Of a stretch of 64,000 bases of DNA, positions 1 to 12,027 are shown piece after piece. The stretch comes from Hydractinia symbiolongicarpus (lineage: Eukaryota; Cnidaria; Hydrozoa; Anthoathecata; Hydractiniidae): the NCBI RefSeq assembly GCF_029227915.1, contig NC_079876.1, forward strand, positions 19,344,001 to 19,408,000. Direction: 5' to 3'. The notes under the pieces are model-generated. The model searched no databases. It worked only from the letters and a program-made list of their open reading frames with translations, and was not told the DNA's origin. Every line of letters begins with the position of its first letter. The stretch's first letter is position 1. The position numbers were made by a program, and so were the translations under genes.

Positions 1-1090
1 TTTGACTTATCCATTTCTGAAATAAATTCAATGCTTAGTTAAAATTGATGTAATGTTAAAAATATAGCCAGCCTGTGGATAAAATTTAAACTTGCTTGAC
101 AATTTCTATTAAGTACAGACCGATCCACTCTAAAGTTATAGTTACAAAACTTATTTAAGAAAGTGAAGATTTATTCATCAATGTTCTTAATAAAATATTT
201 AGTTAAATAATTTTTAAGAAACGTCAGCTTTTAGTTCAGGTCAAGTTACAGAAACGTGTCTGTGACTGGCAAAGTATATGTCATTTTGCCTTGAGAAATA
301 GCTGCAAGATGTCACAAATATTTCTCTGTATTTTGTATGACTTTCTAATAATCTTTATATGGAAATTTTATTAAGACACAGGTACTTTTTGTGATGTAAA
401 TACTTTTGTTTAATTTAAAAATTCAATTGTACAAGTCACACAGAATCAATAGGGTTTGTGTGTGGGTGGTGTGGTGGCTTTTGGGTGTAAAAGGCTTATA
501 AATGTTTGTTAGCTAGCTGGTACAACTATAAACATTTGTGACTAATTATTTTCTCTTTAGATAGCACGTAAAACTTAGCTCTATGAGACTTATGGTTACA
601 CTAGCTGGCTAGAAACACCTAGCTACAACCCTGGAAAAAAATATTTTTTACTATAGCTACTAGCTTTAACAGTAAAAAAAGTAAACAATAAAATAAATAT
701 ATAACATGACCTTAACTACATACGATCCATAGCTCTTAGTCCCCAAACTCGCTTCACAAAATAAAAAGATAACTTTTTTGGTGTTCATGAAAAAACACGA
801 TCAATTTTAAGAAGAAACAAGCCTCAGCTCTATATCGGGCTACCACATTGCCGGAACTCATTTGATGAATAATGCAAATAAAAACAAAAACAATTTTAAC
901 TTACTTTCTGCAACCAACCGGTTACCTTTCTCGACTTGGTTTTGTTTAAAAGTTCCGCAGACATTTAAAATTGTACAGACGGGGGTAATAATTAAGTTTT
1001 TTACTCTTTAATCACTCTTTTGAATGATAAATACAGATTTACCCTGCTATTTTGATACAATACAAGTTTTTAAAATCAAGTTATTTTGAG
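1..1090. other. AT-rich intergenic DNA, nothing recognised
   Basis: No ORF of note, no recognisable repeat unit and no RNA gene were seen. The DNA is AT-rich with scattered AGCTAGCT words that recur throughout the window. Confidence 0.5.
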
Positions 1091-1500
1091 ATATATTTTT
1101 TTTATTGGCATTATCGTTTTTACATGAAAGAAGTAATTAAACATGTTACCCGCGGAGAAATAGTAGAGGAATTATATCACGAATAAAAACCGGTCTCCTG
1201 TACGCAATGGTGCTACAGAAAAAAACTTTCAGTTGAAGAGGAGTTAAACATAGAAATTCAAAACTAACTAATGAGCTCCAGAATTTGAAACTAAAATATG
1301 ATCTGAGAGGGGAAGAAATGAAAGCAAAATTACAAAACCTTTAAACAAATATTCAAAACAACAAATTTACAGTTGATCGATTCAAGCATAATGAAGCTTA
1401 CTTTAAGTTCTATACAGGATTAAACTTTATGACGTATTTAAAGCTGTATTAGACTACCTTCAGCCAGCAGCCAGCAAACTAGTGTATTTTTGTATTAAAC

Positions 1501-1647
1501 ATGAATAAGGAAAATAAAACAACTGCAAATGTAAACAAAAGAGGACGTAGTAGAATTCTTTCTTCTGAGAAAGAATTTTTCTTAATACTTGTTAGATGTG
1601 GCTTTCCGTTAGAAGACCTAGTAATACCATACAATGTCTACCAGTGA
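1501..1647 (+). pseudogene. Decayed transposase-like N-terminal fragment
   Basis: A 48-codon reading frame starts at ATG 1501 and ends at TGA 1645-1647. It carries a basic stretch (KRGRSR) followed by SSEKEFFLILVRCGF and PLEDLV. The pattern 'EKEFFLxLxRxxxxLxxEDL' resembles the region before the DDE domain of Harbinger/DDE_Tnp_4-type transposases, so this is probably a relic of one. A coiled-coil-like scrap lies upstream (about 1260-1345), ending in a stop. No catalytic domain follows. It could also be a fragment of an unrelated cnidarian repeat protein. Confidence 0.35.
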
Positions 1648-1725
1648 TATCAGCAGAATTTTAATGCCATGGTTCCAAGATACAGTTGAACCAAGTCCTT
1701 GCTTACCGCAATTTTTACAGTATGC

Positions 1726-2027
1726 AACAAAAACATGGATATTTGTAAACCGCTGATTGGTGAGTGTTTGAAATGCGTGAAAGAGCCAACTAACGAAGTG
1801 GACACAAATGAAGTTGCTGTTGTTCGTACAAATTCTCATACTAAAGAAGTGGTGGTTGGTCATGTGCCTAAAAATATATCTAAATTGTGTTTATGTTTCT
1901 ATCCCTCCCTTATTGCTCTATGGAAATTATAGTGACTGGGAAAAGCGTTAACCGCAGAGGTGGATACGCCCTGGAAATCCCTGGAAATTTTTGTTTTTAT
2001 GGCCCTGAAAAACTGGCTGAAAGATAA
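1726..2027 (+). pseudogene. Decayed HIRAN-like domain relic
   Basis: The first frame reads a segment with KPLIGECLKCVKEPTNEVD, then VVVGHVPKNISKLC, up to a stop at 1930-1932. A second frame continues with IVTGKSVNRRGGYALEIPG to a stop at 2025-2027. The order 'W/KPxIGExLxCxxExxNxxD...AVV...VVGHVPxxISxxC...VTG...GGxxLEIP' matches a HIRAN-like domain module that I know to be scattered in cnidarian genomes, often next to transposase relics. A frameshift near 1925-1932 separates the halves, so it is not functional as it stands. Family assignment is from memory of the motif pattern and is moderate at best. Confidence 0.4.
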
Positions 2028-2139
2028 CATACGAAAGATTGAAAAATTATTAAATAATAATGTAAAACAATGTCTTAGGTAAATATAAACAAATTCTTTA
2101 CAAAAATTTGTTTCGTATGACCCATTTTTAAGCCTGTCT

Positions 2140-2350
2140 GCTGTAGAGAGGTCAGTTCCAGGGGGGTAATGTCAGTCGGGACCGTGAAATGATGTCCTTT
2201 ATATAGAGGTGTCCACTATAAAGTGTACGCTCCTTGGAGGTTTTGTTTTAAGAGTTTGACCGTCGTTTCATCTGTTCCCAAGAAAAGTGTCCGTTGTAAA
2301 GAGGTGTCTGCTGTAAAGGATGTCCTCTATAAGGAGGTTTCACTGTAATG
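2140..2350 (+). repeat. Degenerate tandem repeat, GTCC-GCTGTAAAGAGGT units
   Basis: Several diverged units of about 19-22 bp, each close to 'GTCCGCTGTAAAGAGGTGT', follow one another (for example around 2205, 2288, 2308 and 2326). No coding frame fits. It resembles a decayed minisatellite from an interspersed repeat. Confidence 0.45.
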
Positions 2351-2359
2351 TGAAATGCT

Positions 2360-4040
2360 TATACACGATTTCTTGTTTTTTATCACAAGAAGTAGACTAA
2401 TTCGGTCTCATGCAATCATTTATTGCAGATATTTTTCGGTAGTGGGGCAGATTTTACTGATCAAACCGGACGTTTTCACGCAAAAACGTTTGTTAATGTG
2501 CCCAACTTATAGTATAGAACAGCTTTTAAAACCAGATGTTTCTCTAAACATTAGTAGATAAATTTTAACGTAGGAATATACGTTTAGAGTCGGAGAAGCC
2601 TCTTGAACTTTTTAAAGTTTTGCTGCTAACTAGAAAATAAAGTCTTAAAAAATGCTTACCTAAAGCTACTTTAATGGGGACAACGGTCCTAAAAAATCCT
2701 GGAAAATTGACTTGTCCTGGAAATTTCTGTAATCCTGCAATGTTGACAAAAAATTGAAAATGTCCTGGAATTGGAAAGTAATCATGTTAAGAAAAATGAT
2801 TTTTTTAAGTAGTAGTTAAAATTTGTTAGTTAGAGGTTTCTTAAACTTCTTTATTTTACATCATTGAGCTAAATTTTTTATTCACTTTTCATAGGTTTTT
2901 CATAATCAATTAATGCGATGCTGCTAAGTTCTGAGAGACCGATCTCTTTTAAGGAAACTTTCAGAACTTTCTCTTTTTAGCTTTGCTTATTAAGAAAAAA
3001 CTTAAATTTGCCTGTCACACAAGCTAGGCAGCTTGTGTGACAGGCTGGCAAGTTAGAGCAATGCTATACGTACTTCCGGCGGCAATGTAACATAGTTGCA
3101 GTCTGAGGGGAGGAAGAGCCAACCGTTAGGATGGAATCCCCAAGTTAAAACTTCCCGTTACTAATTTCATTTTATTTTTTCAGTAAATCCAAGTTTTTTT
3201 TTTCTTTTAGTCCTTAAACTTTTTAAAATTATCATCACAGCTTCGAAATTTTGTTGAGATTAATAAACATCCCAGAAATCAATGATTTCATGTGCATGTG
3301 CCTGAAAATAAAGTCGCATTGTGTAGCCACCAACTTCAACATTTTTTTTGTATAAAATTTGCTCTAAATCAATCATAATGGTTGAAAATACTTTCCCACG
3401 TGGTCAGAGATTAATTTACAAGACAAAATTAACAAAAAAACTACTTTAAGTGCAATATGCTCTAGACCAATTTACTAGATGACCATAAGGTACATTTTTC
3501 AATTAAATTTTTTATAAATATGGTATGAATAAAGTGCTAACGCCTCAAAATTTAACACCTGTTTACAGCGAAAGCTCATTAGTGAGAAACTTACAAGTTC
3601 ATGACATGGAGAAATATCGTAGGTCTTGGTGAGGTTAAGTTAGTGCAGCTATACACTTCGCTCACTCTAACCTTAAAAGAAAATTGGCTATATTCCCAGA
3701 ACAAAAAATGATAATTATTGACGTTAAATAGCAAGAAAACTACTGAGCAATCTTTTTAAACGTGCTCGTTTTCCTCACAGATCACTGATTATCTCAGTAT
3801 ATCTTTTTCTCAAAACGTCATTCTAAAAATGTTACTGATCTTTTATGTTCCACAGGAACCGTTGAAGAGACTTTAGTACACTCTGAGAATACTGTTACTT
3901 TTCTTTACCCTCCTTTTTGTATTTTTACTCTGAATCACTTGTATTCATAGCTACTTCTTTGACCAAGGCTAATTTATTTTTATTGGATTCTATCATGAAA
4001 TCAATTATATTTTCCAAATGGGTTCAGAAATATTTGGGCA
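2360..4040. other. Intergenic DNA with one strong hairpin, otherwise nothing recognised
   Basis: Apart from the hairpin at 3010-3045, annotated separately, no gene or repeat could be supported. The track ORF starting at 2355 has no family resemblance. Confidence 0.45.
3010..3045. repeat. Perfect inverted repeat (16-bp arms, 4-nt loop)
   Basis: The arm GCCTGTCACACAAGCT (3010-3025) is followed by a 4-nt spacer AGGC and its exact reverse complement (3030-3045). It is not part of a recognised transposon end. It could form a hairpin or cruciform, or be the centre of a palindromic MITE. Confidence 0.8.
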
Positions 4041-4044
4041 ACCT

Positions 4045-4300
4045 TAGGCCTGCACATTAGGAATCCAGAAAACCGCTCTATGGGTTACAAGTTCGGAATG
4101 GTTAATTAAAAACATGCTTTTTAAAATGTTGCAACATATATGGCTTCCAGTGGTCCACAAATACTTCTAGATTTCATTGTGTCAAGGTTTTATTGGGCTT
4201 GTAATTTTTAAGGTTAACAATTGTCCGAAATTATCTTGTAATATCAAACAAATTTGTCCTAAAATGTCCTAAATTTACATTTTAATTTTCTGTGGTCACC
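4045..4300 (+). repeat. Interspersed repeat, copy 1 of an inverted pair
   Basis: This stretch (about AGGCCTGCACATTAGG to CCTAAAATGTCC) is recognisably the reverse complement of about 14165-14420. Shared words include the 'GCGGTT/AACCGC...CATAGAG/CTCTATGG' segment, the 'GTGGTCCACAAATA' segment and 'GACAATTGT'. No ORF is conserved between copies, so a non-autonomous element is likely. Confidence 0.65.
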
Positions 4301-4879
4301 ATGACTTTAAAACTTCTAGCTACTCTTACTGTTGGCTTAGTCATAAATTTTTATGATTATTAGTTAAAACAAATATTTAATTCTACAAAGAAGAACTAAA
4401 CCAACCAACACGAAAATCAAACCTCAACAAGCTATGGATTGGCAGCATGTCATGTATTTTATTTGCTATAAAATTCGTTCCAAAACTTTTTTATTGATTT
4501 GACTCACTTATTTTGGAGCTCTATTTGTGCTCTATTAGTTTGTTGGGAAACCATAGCTATCATATGCTATTTTCAGCCAATGGATTACGTTTGCCACTTT
4601 GTGCCTTTTTGTTTCAGCTGCATACACAAGAAGCTACCCCAGTTTATGCTTGAGTGTCTTGAGTTTAAACGTTTACAAAGTTAATGTGCAACTCCAAATT
4701 TCACCTATATTAAAGGGAAATGGCGGAAATTTTATATGCGCGCACAATTGACATCGGAAAATGAACTTTGCTTTGGTCAGTAAAAAGGCAAGACAAAAGG
4801 CACTAACGCTGCATCCGTCACCTACGCTCGCAAAAATCATCCAGAAACCTGTAACCATATATGTACGCCCGCCACGTCA

Positions 4880-5090
4880 CCCTGCAACAAGCAAAGGCAT
4901 TAATCATCACAGGGAATAGGTACGGTAAAGACTAGCAAGGCGACAGGAAAATAAATCAGCAAGGCAATACAAAACAAGGTAGCTGCCGGAATAGACAGAG
5001 CAAGCCAAATAGGAACGAAAACAAACAAGGCAATAGGCACTGACGCGCCAGCTACGCCACAACTTTCACCTTCCCCTGCAACGCTCATCC
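4880..5090 (+). repeat. Degenerate GGCAAGG/GGCAATAGG-rich block
   Basis: Irregular repetition of AGGCAAGGCAATAGG-like words (for example 'CAGCAAGGCAATAC', 'AACAAGGCAATAGGC') dominates this stretch. An opposite-strand ORF of 62 residues across it (4900-5088) is an artefact of the skewed repeat. A similar block lies at 63040-63235. Confidence 0.5.
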
Positions 5091-5392
5091 CTCAATGCCC
5101 GCAAATACACTACCGCCACGTCACGCTGCCTGTCAAACCACGTCCTATCCGCAACGCCTCGCCCGTAACACCTAGTCATAAAGAAAGCATCAACTGTTGG
5201 GATATTTGTACGCGATAAAACAGTGAGTTATTTTATCATTTTTTAATATTTTGTACGGGTTTAAGATTTTTGTTTATTGTTTTAGGTTTAAACTCACGTC
5301 GAAGGTAAATGTTCTATCTCAAATTTGTTGGCATTTCTTGTTTACCGTACCAGGTGTAGTGGATGCATATTTGATACCACTGTACTCAACTA

Positions 5393-5590
5393 AAAACTAC
5401 CGCGGCAGAATAGTGCCATTTCTAATGCCATGCTTTTTTGTTTACTAATTGTCGACTATCGATTCGCCGTTTTTGTGTCGACTCGCTACTTTTTGTGTCG
5501 ACTAGCTACTTTTGTGTCGACTGACTACTTTTTGTATCGATTCGCTACTTTTTGTGTATTCTTCAGCACGCATGCGAAGATTAGTGACGG
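5393..5590 (-). repeat. GTCGAC-minisatellite element, copy 1
   Basis: About five units close to 'GTCGACTCGCTACTTTTTGT' (20-21 bp) lie between a conserved flank with AGTGCCATTTCTAATGCCAT (about 5413) and a GCATGCG-containing flank (about 5568). Both flanks recur in inverted orientation at 12028-12305. It looks like a dispersed non-autonomous element with a minisatellite core. Confidence 0.6.
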
Positions 5591-5881
5591 ATGAGTAATA
5601 TTGCGTTTTTATTGGTAGTTAGTCACGTGTATTTGGTTTGTATACTGCTGAGGTGTTAATTACTTTGTTTATTACCAAAATGTCAACAGAGAGAGATCAA
5701 ATAATCGAAAGTTATTTTCACAGAGGATTTTCATACAAAGAGATATTGTGTTTGTTGGAATCGCAACACGGAGTTAAACTAAGTAATCGTCAACTTCATC
5801 GTGTGTTAAGACGTTTATCTTTATACAGAAGACGAGAAAAGACTTCAATAAATGATGTAATAAATGGTGTTAGCAAGGAGC

Positions 5882-5926
5882 TAGAAGGATCAGGTTCTTC
5901 GTTCGGATATAGGTTCATGCATCAAC
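5882..5926 (+). repeat. 45-bp duplication, left copy
   Basis: The sequence TAGAAGGATCAGG to GCATCAAC is repeated at 6124-6168 with one mismatch (T versus C). The copies flank the MITE at 5927-6120, and both encode the same GSGSSFGYRF segment of the integrase. Confidence 0.9.
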
Positions 5927-6120
5927 CTGGTCAAAAATAATGGCAGTAAACCCTTTTTACACGTGTAGCAAGAGCAAGATAAGTACAAAGCCCCCTTTTT
6001 CCCAGTATCAATGTTCAGAAGTTGTACCAACACGTTTTCCAACATTGATAATGGAGGAGGGGGTAGGAAAGGATTATACTGCACTTTTTGTAGCTTACTG
6101 CCAATATATTTTGACCGGGA
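5927..6120 (+). mobile_element. MITE inside the integrase gene (family copy 1)
   Basis: The ends are CTGGTCAAAAATAATGGCAGTAA and, inverted, TCCCGGTCAAAATATATTGGCAGTAA, giving imperfect terminal inverted repeats of about 25 bp. The body matches 33763-33965 nearly base for base (for example CCCTTTTTACACGTGTAGC and GGGTAGGAAAGGATTATACT). There is no coding capacity. Being flanked by a 45-bp duplication is unusual for a cut-and-paste element. Confidence 0.8.
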
Positions 6121-6123
6121 TTG

Positions 6124-6168
6124 TAGAAGGATCAGGTTCTTCGTTCGGATATAGGTTCACGCATCAAC
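6124..6168 (+). repeat. 45-bp duplication, right copy
   Basis: Right partner of 5882-5926. The integrase frame resumes here. Confidence 0.9.
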
Positions 6169-6594
6169 AACTTCAAGGTAAAGGCCATGTTGTTGTCGAT
6201 CGCCACATCGTCCGCTTTATCCTTAAAAACTTGGATCCTTCTGGTGTGGCTTCAAGAGCTACCAACAAACTTAATCGACGCAGATACGCATCAGCAGGAC
6301 CAAATTTTGTTTGGGACAGTGATGGTTATGATAAGTGAAGCCTTTTGGTTTTTCCATACATGGTGCTATAGATGACTATAGACGAAAAATTACAAGACTC
6401 GAGGTTTCACCAAGTAATAAAAACCCTAAATCGATTACGTTTTATTATTTGACATGTGTCGAAAAGTTTAAATTTACCCCGAAATTGGTGAGAGGAGATC
6501 GGGGTTACGAAAACGTTGTTTTAGGTGGAATTCAGAGATATTTACGCCGCAACGGTCTCGAATATCTTTCGGGAAATAACAGTAGGGTTATCTT

Positions 6595-7239
6595 TCCCTA
6601 GCGGTTTTGTATTACCCTGGCTGTTTCTGTCACAAGCCGTCTACCGTGAACCTAGAGTTTGCTCACTCTACACTCTCTTTTAGAGTAATCATAAGAAGCA
6701 TAGCAAGGGGGTTCGACTATGTCTTGTCTTTGGGTGCGACGACCCCACTTTTTACCCCAGTCCAATAGTTTGCTCACTTGGTCTGCAGGGTTAACGACCC
6801 TGCTGTACCCATAGTTATTCTTGTAAGAAGCTCTGCAAGGGGTGTGAAATTTCTCTTTCATGTCTTCGTGGTTTTACGCCCACGCATATCACCCCAGTAA
6901 CTTCAGGCTGTTTCTAAGCATCAATCACCTGTGTAAGGCTAAGTGTTGGGATCCCGTAACACGTGTAAAGCTACAGCCAGGTTCACAAGTCCTGCGCATA
7001 GGTAGTTGTTTGCCCCCTTTTTATAGTTTTTTTATAGTAGTTATGTCAATGTATGTTGTTTTTTTGTTGTTGTTGCAAAATTTGTATTGTCCAGAGGGTT
7101 GCTTTTAATTAACTTGGTTGTACAGACCATCCTTGTAAAAGGGAGATCTTGCTTTGTATAGAGATCTTTAGAGGGTTTAACCTGTACCACCTAAAATAAG
7201 AGTCATTAGACTAGTCGAATTACTACAGCTTGCTGTTTT
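6595..7239. mobile_element. Insertion of about 645 bp in the integrase gene
   Basis: The integrase reading stops at ...SGNNSRVI (about 6590) and continues at ...SKFWYGPSTQNQ (about 7250). The octamer GTTATCTT occurs at both edges (6587-6594 and 7240-7247), which suggests a target-site duplication. The inserted DNA has no recognisable coding domain and no clear terminal inverted repeat. It could be a solo LTR or a non-autonomous hAT-like element (8-bp duplications are typical of hAT). Class unresolved. Confidence 0.5.
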
Positions 7240-7699
7240 GTTATCTTATAATCAAAATTTTGGTACGGCCCGTCAACACAGAATCAACGCATAGAAGCAT
7301 GGTGGTCTATCTTCCACTGCAATAGATGCAACTGGTTGATGAACTTTTTTAAAGAACTATGCGACGTTAAAAATGTAGAAATAAGTTCATGGAAATTCTT
7401 AAAGAAGAACTGGAGCAAACCAAAAACTTATGGAATTGTCACAGAAGGCAAAAAGTGCGCGATTCGGAATCCTTAGCAGGACGTCCGGATGTATTATTCT
7501 ATTCTCCACGATTATCCAAAGAAAGAGACTGCAGCTGCAGCGTAAGCGAAACTGACATTTAAATTGCTTCAGGTTTCTGCGAAAAGCCATCAACACTACG
7601 GTGTATATAACGCTGAAAGACTTTTACAAAGTCTTTTAGTAGAAATTGAAAATTTGTAAAGTATATGTAGTATAAAAAAATTTAAGGAAAATTATTTTT

Positions 7700-8920
7700 C
7701 CAATGCTTTACCCACACAAGGTAACAAAAATAGCGTATGGCGTGTATTAATAAGATGTAATTTAGTTACAAAGCAAAATAATTCGAAAATAATCCGTCAA
7801 GAAGTCACGGCATATATAAAAACTTATTAAAATATGTATACGTAATAACTTACTGAAATTATGTGCATGTTTCCTTGTATTAAAATGGACAGAAGTCAAG
7901 AACACGACACTCCCCTTTAGGAGAAAATCAACAGAAGAAAATGAAAACATAAGAATGCAAAAAATTACTAAGATAACATAAACAATAATAAAGTCAAGTC
8001 ACAATGAGTCAATAGCATACAATCCAGTTCTCAGAATTGTTGATGCAGAAGTCCAAATTCTATCTCAACTGTGTAAAACAATTGTATTGTCTTGGAAAAA
8101 TTAGGATTTCGAAGCACGTTTTCGATATGGGTCTCAAGTAATCTAAACTTTGGTTTTGATCAATTTTGCACATCTAATTACTCTCTATATTACTGATTAG
8201 TAATTCAGTAGTTGCCGTTGCATGGTAGCATAACGCATCAATAAACTGTGGTTTTAATTTTGTAAAAAACTTTCCAAATCCTTTAAATTATGTTTGCATT
8301 GAAAACAATCCATCTAAAGAAGTATACATGTGGTATTAGCTGTTGTAAAGTCGTTGTAAAAGAAGATCTCTTTTATGTTGTACGTTTGTACAGGTTTACT
8401 TTTTACTACTGAACCGCCAGCTCAATAACTCACAACAAGCCCCAAAATTTTTGCAACGTAATAAACAGGGTAGAGACGCGTTTTGTGAAGAAGAGCTGGG
8501 CTGTTTGGTTTATTTTCAACTAAACAAAATTACTAGCACCAACCGATAAAACTACGTAGTTAGCTATAGCTGATCAAAATGAATGCAAAAAATAAGCTAG
8601 GTACTACCTTTAGTTTACAAACATTAAAATAATTATATATGGCTACCTTATTTGATGCAAATTCTTTGATAACATTTTCGTTCACATCTCTCTTTATGAG
8701 AAAGTCACAAATCTGCAAAAGTATAAATATCAACTATTACTTTAAAACTATCACAAAGGAATGTATGGAACTTGTTTCTTAGAGTTGGTTAGCACATAGC
8801 GAAGCTTTTACAAAGACTTACAAAGAGATACGATTAAAACTAACCCTTAATACGTCTTTCTCCCCTTTAACAACATCAACAACATCTTGCTGCAACGAGG
8901 CAGCCATATTTATTATGATT
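7700..8920. other. Intergenic DNA, nothing recognised
   Basis: AT-rich, with only short chance ORFs on either strand. No repeat unit or RNA gene could be supported. Confidence 0.45.
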
Positions 8921-8969
8921 TCAGTTGATACAAGCTGCCTTAAACAATACCCCTAACAGAAAAGAACCA

Positions 8970-9125
8970 CGTGACACTTCAAAAAAGTGGCGAGTCGACA
9001 GAAAAAATTGGCGAATCGACACAAATAGTAGCGAGTCGACACAAAAAGTAGCGAGTCGACACAAAAACAAGTTCATTCAATCCCATTGCGAATGCGGACA
9101 TTCAGTCTACGCATGCGTGGATTTA
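8970..9125 (+). repeat. GTCGAC-minisatellite element, copy 2
   Basis: Four to five units close to 'AGTGGCGAGTCGACACAAAA' (about 8985-9067) are followed by CGGACATTCAGTCTACGCATGCG. The same flank, inverted, starts copy 3 at 12028. The 68-residue ORF across it is a repeat artefact. Confidence 0.65.
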
Positions 9126-9129
9126 CGAT

Positions 9130-12020
9130 AAACAAACTACGGGAAACGACCACATGAGTTAAATGCCCTGAAATTGTAGAAAAACCATCAATTATAACAC
9201 ATTTCATATTTCATATTCAAATGTAAAGAACATTGAATATACTATTGACATAACTTGAAACACCCAAACAAAATCAGTTCCTTATCTTCCAATAAGTAAA
9301 GCTAGCTAATTCTCTGATTTAGCCATAAAATATCAGAGCCCTGTCAGTTTAATTTAAAAGATTAATTGAAATAGTTAAAGCTAACCAACAACCACCATTC
9401 CTGAAAGTTTCTGCTAATGGCCACTTTTTTACAAAAAGTTACTGGCATTTTTGTAATATTACTTTATTTTACGTTTTTGCGCAGTAGCTAGCCCAATTCA
9501 TAATGGCTTACCCGCAACAAATCACTGCCGAAATGTGTACAAATCCCATTGGAATACTAACAAATATAATATTTATATACATAAATCAACCCTAAAAGTT
9601 GGAACCAGAAGGCAAATGTTTAGTATGTGTCTGAAAATCCCCCTATTTTTATTTGGAAGATACTCCTTTTACAATTGAAACTGATAATGGCTTTCTAGCA
9701 CAATAATGCACAAAGAAAATCAATTATGAAAACGTTTAACTGATACAACCGACCTGATTAAGGAGCTAAATTTTCTAATATTTAGACTGCTGACTCGTTT
9801 TTTTTTTATATAAGACCGAACCATATAAGAACATATGGCTTTAGAGGTACAAAACATTAGAACGTGCTAAAAACATTTAAGCCTTCGTGAGTACCAAGAA
9901 TCTTCTTTAAACTTCAAAAATGGCAAAATGAAAGGAAAATTTCGAAGAATTTAAGAACATTTCAAGGCTTTAGATTAAGAAAGTTAAGAACTTTCTTCAA
10001 GTCGAGTGTTCTTTATAAAAACAACATGAATCAGGATGGTGCACTTTTATAAAATCAAAAAATTGTTGTTTTGAGTGTACCATTGGGAGAAGAATTTTCC
10101 CTGGGTGGCTATATGGAACTAAAAAATAATGATATTTTGACACCAAAAACTGTAGCTCTCTTGTATTTTTGAGGTCACAATATTGTGTTGTATATGTTAC
10201 TCTTTTCGCCCGAGAATCGAGTGATAATTTTTTGTTGCAAAATCTGCATCACAAAACACAAGCGCATTTCTAAACCATAGATTAAATGTTGCACAAATAT
10301 GGCTTGATATGAATGCACGGACGGACCAATATATTTAAAATTTTATAAATCTGTGCTCGTATTGGGACGGGATGCTAAAGCACTGAACAATTAACCAGTC
10401 ATATACAGTAGTAAAATTTGTGATTTCAATATTCTATGTAACAACAACAACATTATTTTATTTCCAAAAACATCTTTAAATTCTGGTGATGACACATAGA
10501 CAAATCTCAAACTGAGCCATGAAAACATTTTTATATAACCTATAACTTTATAGATGACTTGCTAATGTTTACAAAACTTAAAAAGTTTGCGTTTTTCTTG
10601 CACATGCGCAAGCATTTCTATAGGCAGAAAATATAAACAACAGACCACAGTCATCAAGGAAATTCATCTAAAAAAGAAATATTCGCTCATAATTAGTGAA
10701 ATTTTTTAAGAAAAATTAATAAGATATAGTTAAAATTTAATTCTAGTTCCTCCTGGATCTTATGCTACCCAAAAAAATCTTTAATCTTTATTAATAACCA
10801 TTTTGCCCTGTGCTAGGCGTGCTTTTTCCCTACACAAGAGTGTGCGCATGCCCATTGTTCTCAAAATGAAATACTACGTCGCTCAGAAAGTGGTCTGTTA
10901 CGTGAATTTTTTTATATATTATGCTTCAAAAGTCTATTTACTATATACATTGTTTGAGCAAAAGTAAACTGTAAGCTACATCACACAATTTGGCACTGAA
11001 TTTTAATGCTCGTCAAGGATCAAGTTATGTTTATCAAAATAAAACGCAAAACATTGCACCAGTTATGATAACACTTTTCCGTATGTTCGCCCCATTTCTT
11101 TTCATCATCCTTTTTGTGTATTTCACTGTAAATAAAAAAGGAAAAACTTTACACTGAAAATGTATTTAAACGTTTGCTATGCAACAACAATTAACTTTAA
11201 ATTGCATGTTGGTCTCAGCAACTCGAAAAATCGCTTCACCAGAGCCATGTTTATTCAACATCAATAAAAGTTTTAAGCTCTTTTTCGGTAAAATTTGTAA
11301 GGTTGGTGAAATGACCTTTAAAGTTAGTTAGGTTACAGAAAACAAACAGTTTTAAGGGTACCCTAGGCAAACATCCACTTTTTGCCAACCTGCATAAAGA
11401 ATTGTACATTGGGTTACCAATGAAAATATGTCATGTTTATGCCCTGAAGTCCGCACAAGAATAAGGCGTTCCGTCAGCTGGATTTTCTTTAACGTTTGCA
11501 GCTGGAAGCAGCAAAGGGTGTCTGGGGGAGGATGAATTAAGTTAATAATAGGCTGCTCTACATCTATGCACACTGAAATAATATATGCAAAAGAAACTTA
11601 CAGTTACATACCTTGCAAGTGCGATAAATGGTATCCATTTTGAGCGTCAAAAAGGGTCATTTTTTATGTTTTACTAAATTCACAAAAAAAATGGCCATAA
11701 CTCAGGCAGCTTGAGCTGATATCCGTAACCTTTCCGCTTCACTTTAAAACCATTCAACAAGTTGCCATAATCGGCTGGAGAAATATATAATGCATTTTTT
11801 GCTTTGATGTGATTTTTCAGGTATTATCATACCTTAATTTCAACTGCTCAAGAAATCTGCATCCAGTTGTTTCAAGTCACCACAACAAAAATTTTCCGAA
11901 TTGTGAGTCAAAGTCTGAGTCAGCAAGTTTTCGCGTGCATTTAATTTGCTTATTTAGGGTTAAAAAGAGCAAAATCTCACGCGGTCAGGGGCAATATTGA
12001 ATTTAAAAATAACGTAAACA
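9130..12020. other. Long intergenic stretch, nothing recognised
   Basis: Nearly 2.9 kb of AT-rich DNA without a supportable gene. Short ORFs (for example 11352-11573 minus) have no family resemblance, adjoining splice evidence or conserved neighbour. Confidence 0.45.
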
Positions 12021-12027
12021 AAGTTTG

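Larger units (their letters stand above)
5680..7663 (+). pseudogene. Integrase-core (DDE) element gene, interrupted by two insertions
   Basis: The start ATG at 5680 opens a helix-turn-helix-like N-terminus (MSTERDQIIESYF, then GFSYKEILCLLE and SNRQLHRVLRRLSLYRRR). The frame runs to about 5926, is broken by a 194-bp MITE, and resumes at about 6124 with FGYRFTHQQLQGKGHVV. A core segment follows with FVWDSDGYDK, then IHGAIDDYRRKITRLEVSP and VRGDRGYEN (the D-containing positions of the core fold). A second insertion at about 6595-7239 separates this from the end of the core. That end reads YGPSTQNQRIEAWWS, then NWLMNFFKEL, and stops near 7470. The order matches the integrase-core proteins common in fish and cnidarian genomes. 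Stops, a frameshift near 6335 and the insertions make it a pseudogene. The downstream boundary is approximate. Confidence 0.75.

Noticed and set aside
4900-5088. 62-residue hydrophobic minus-strand ORF
   Set aside because: It reads through a purine-skewed degenerate repeat; the hydrophobicity is a composition effect.
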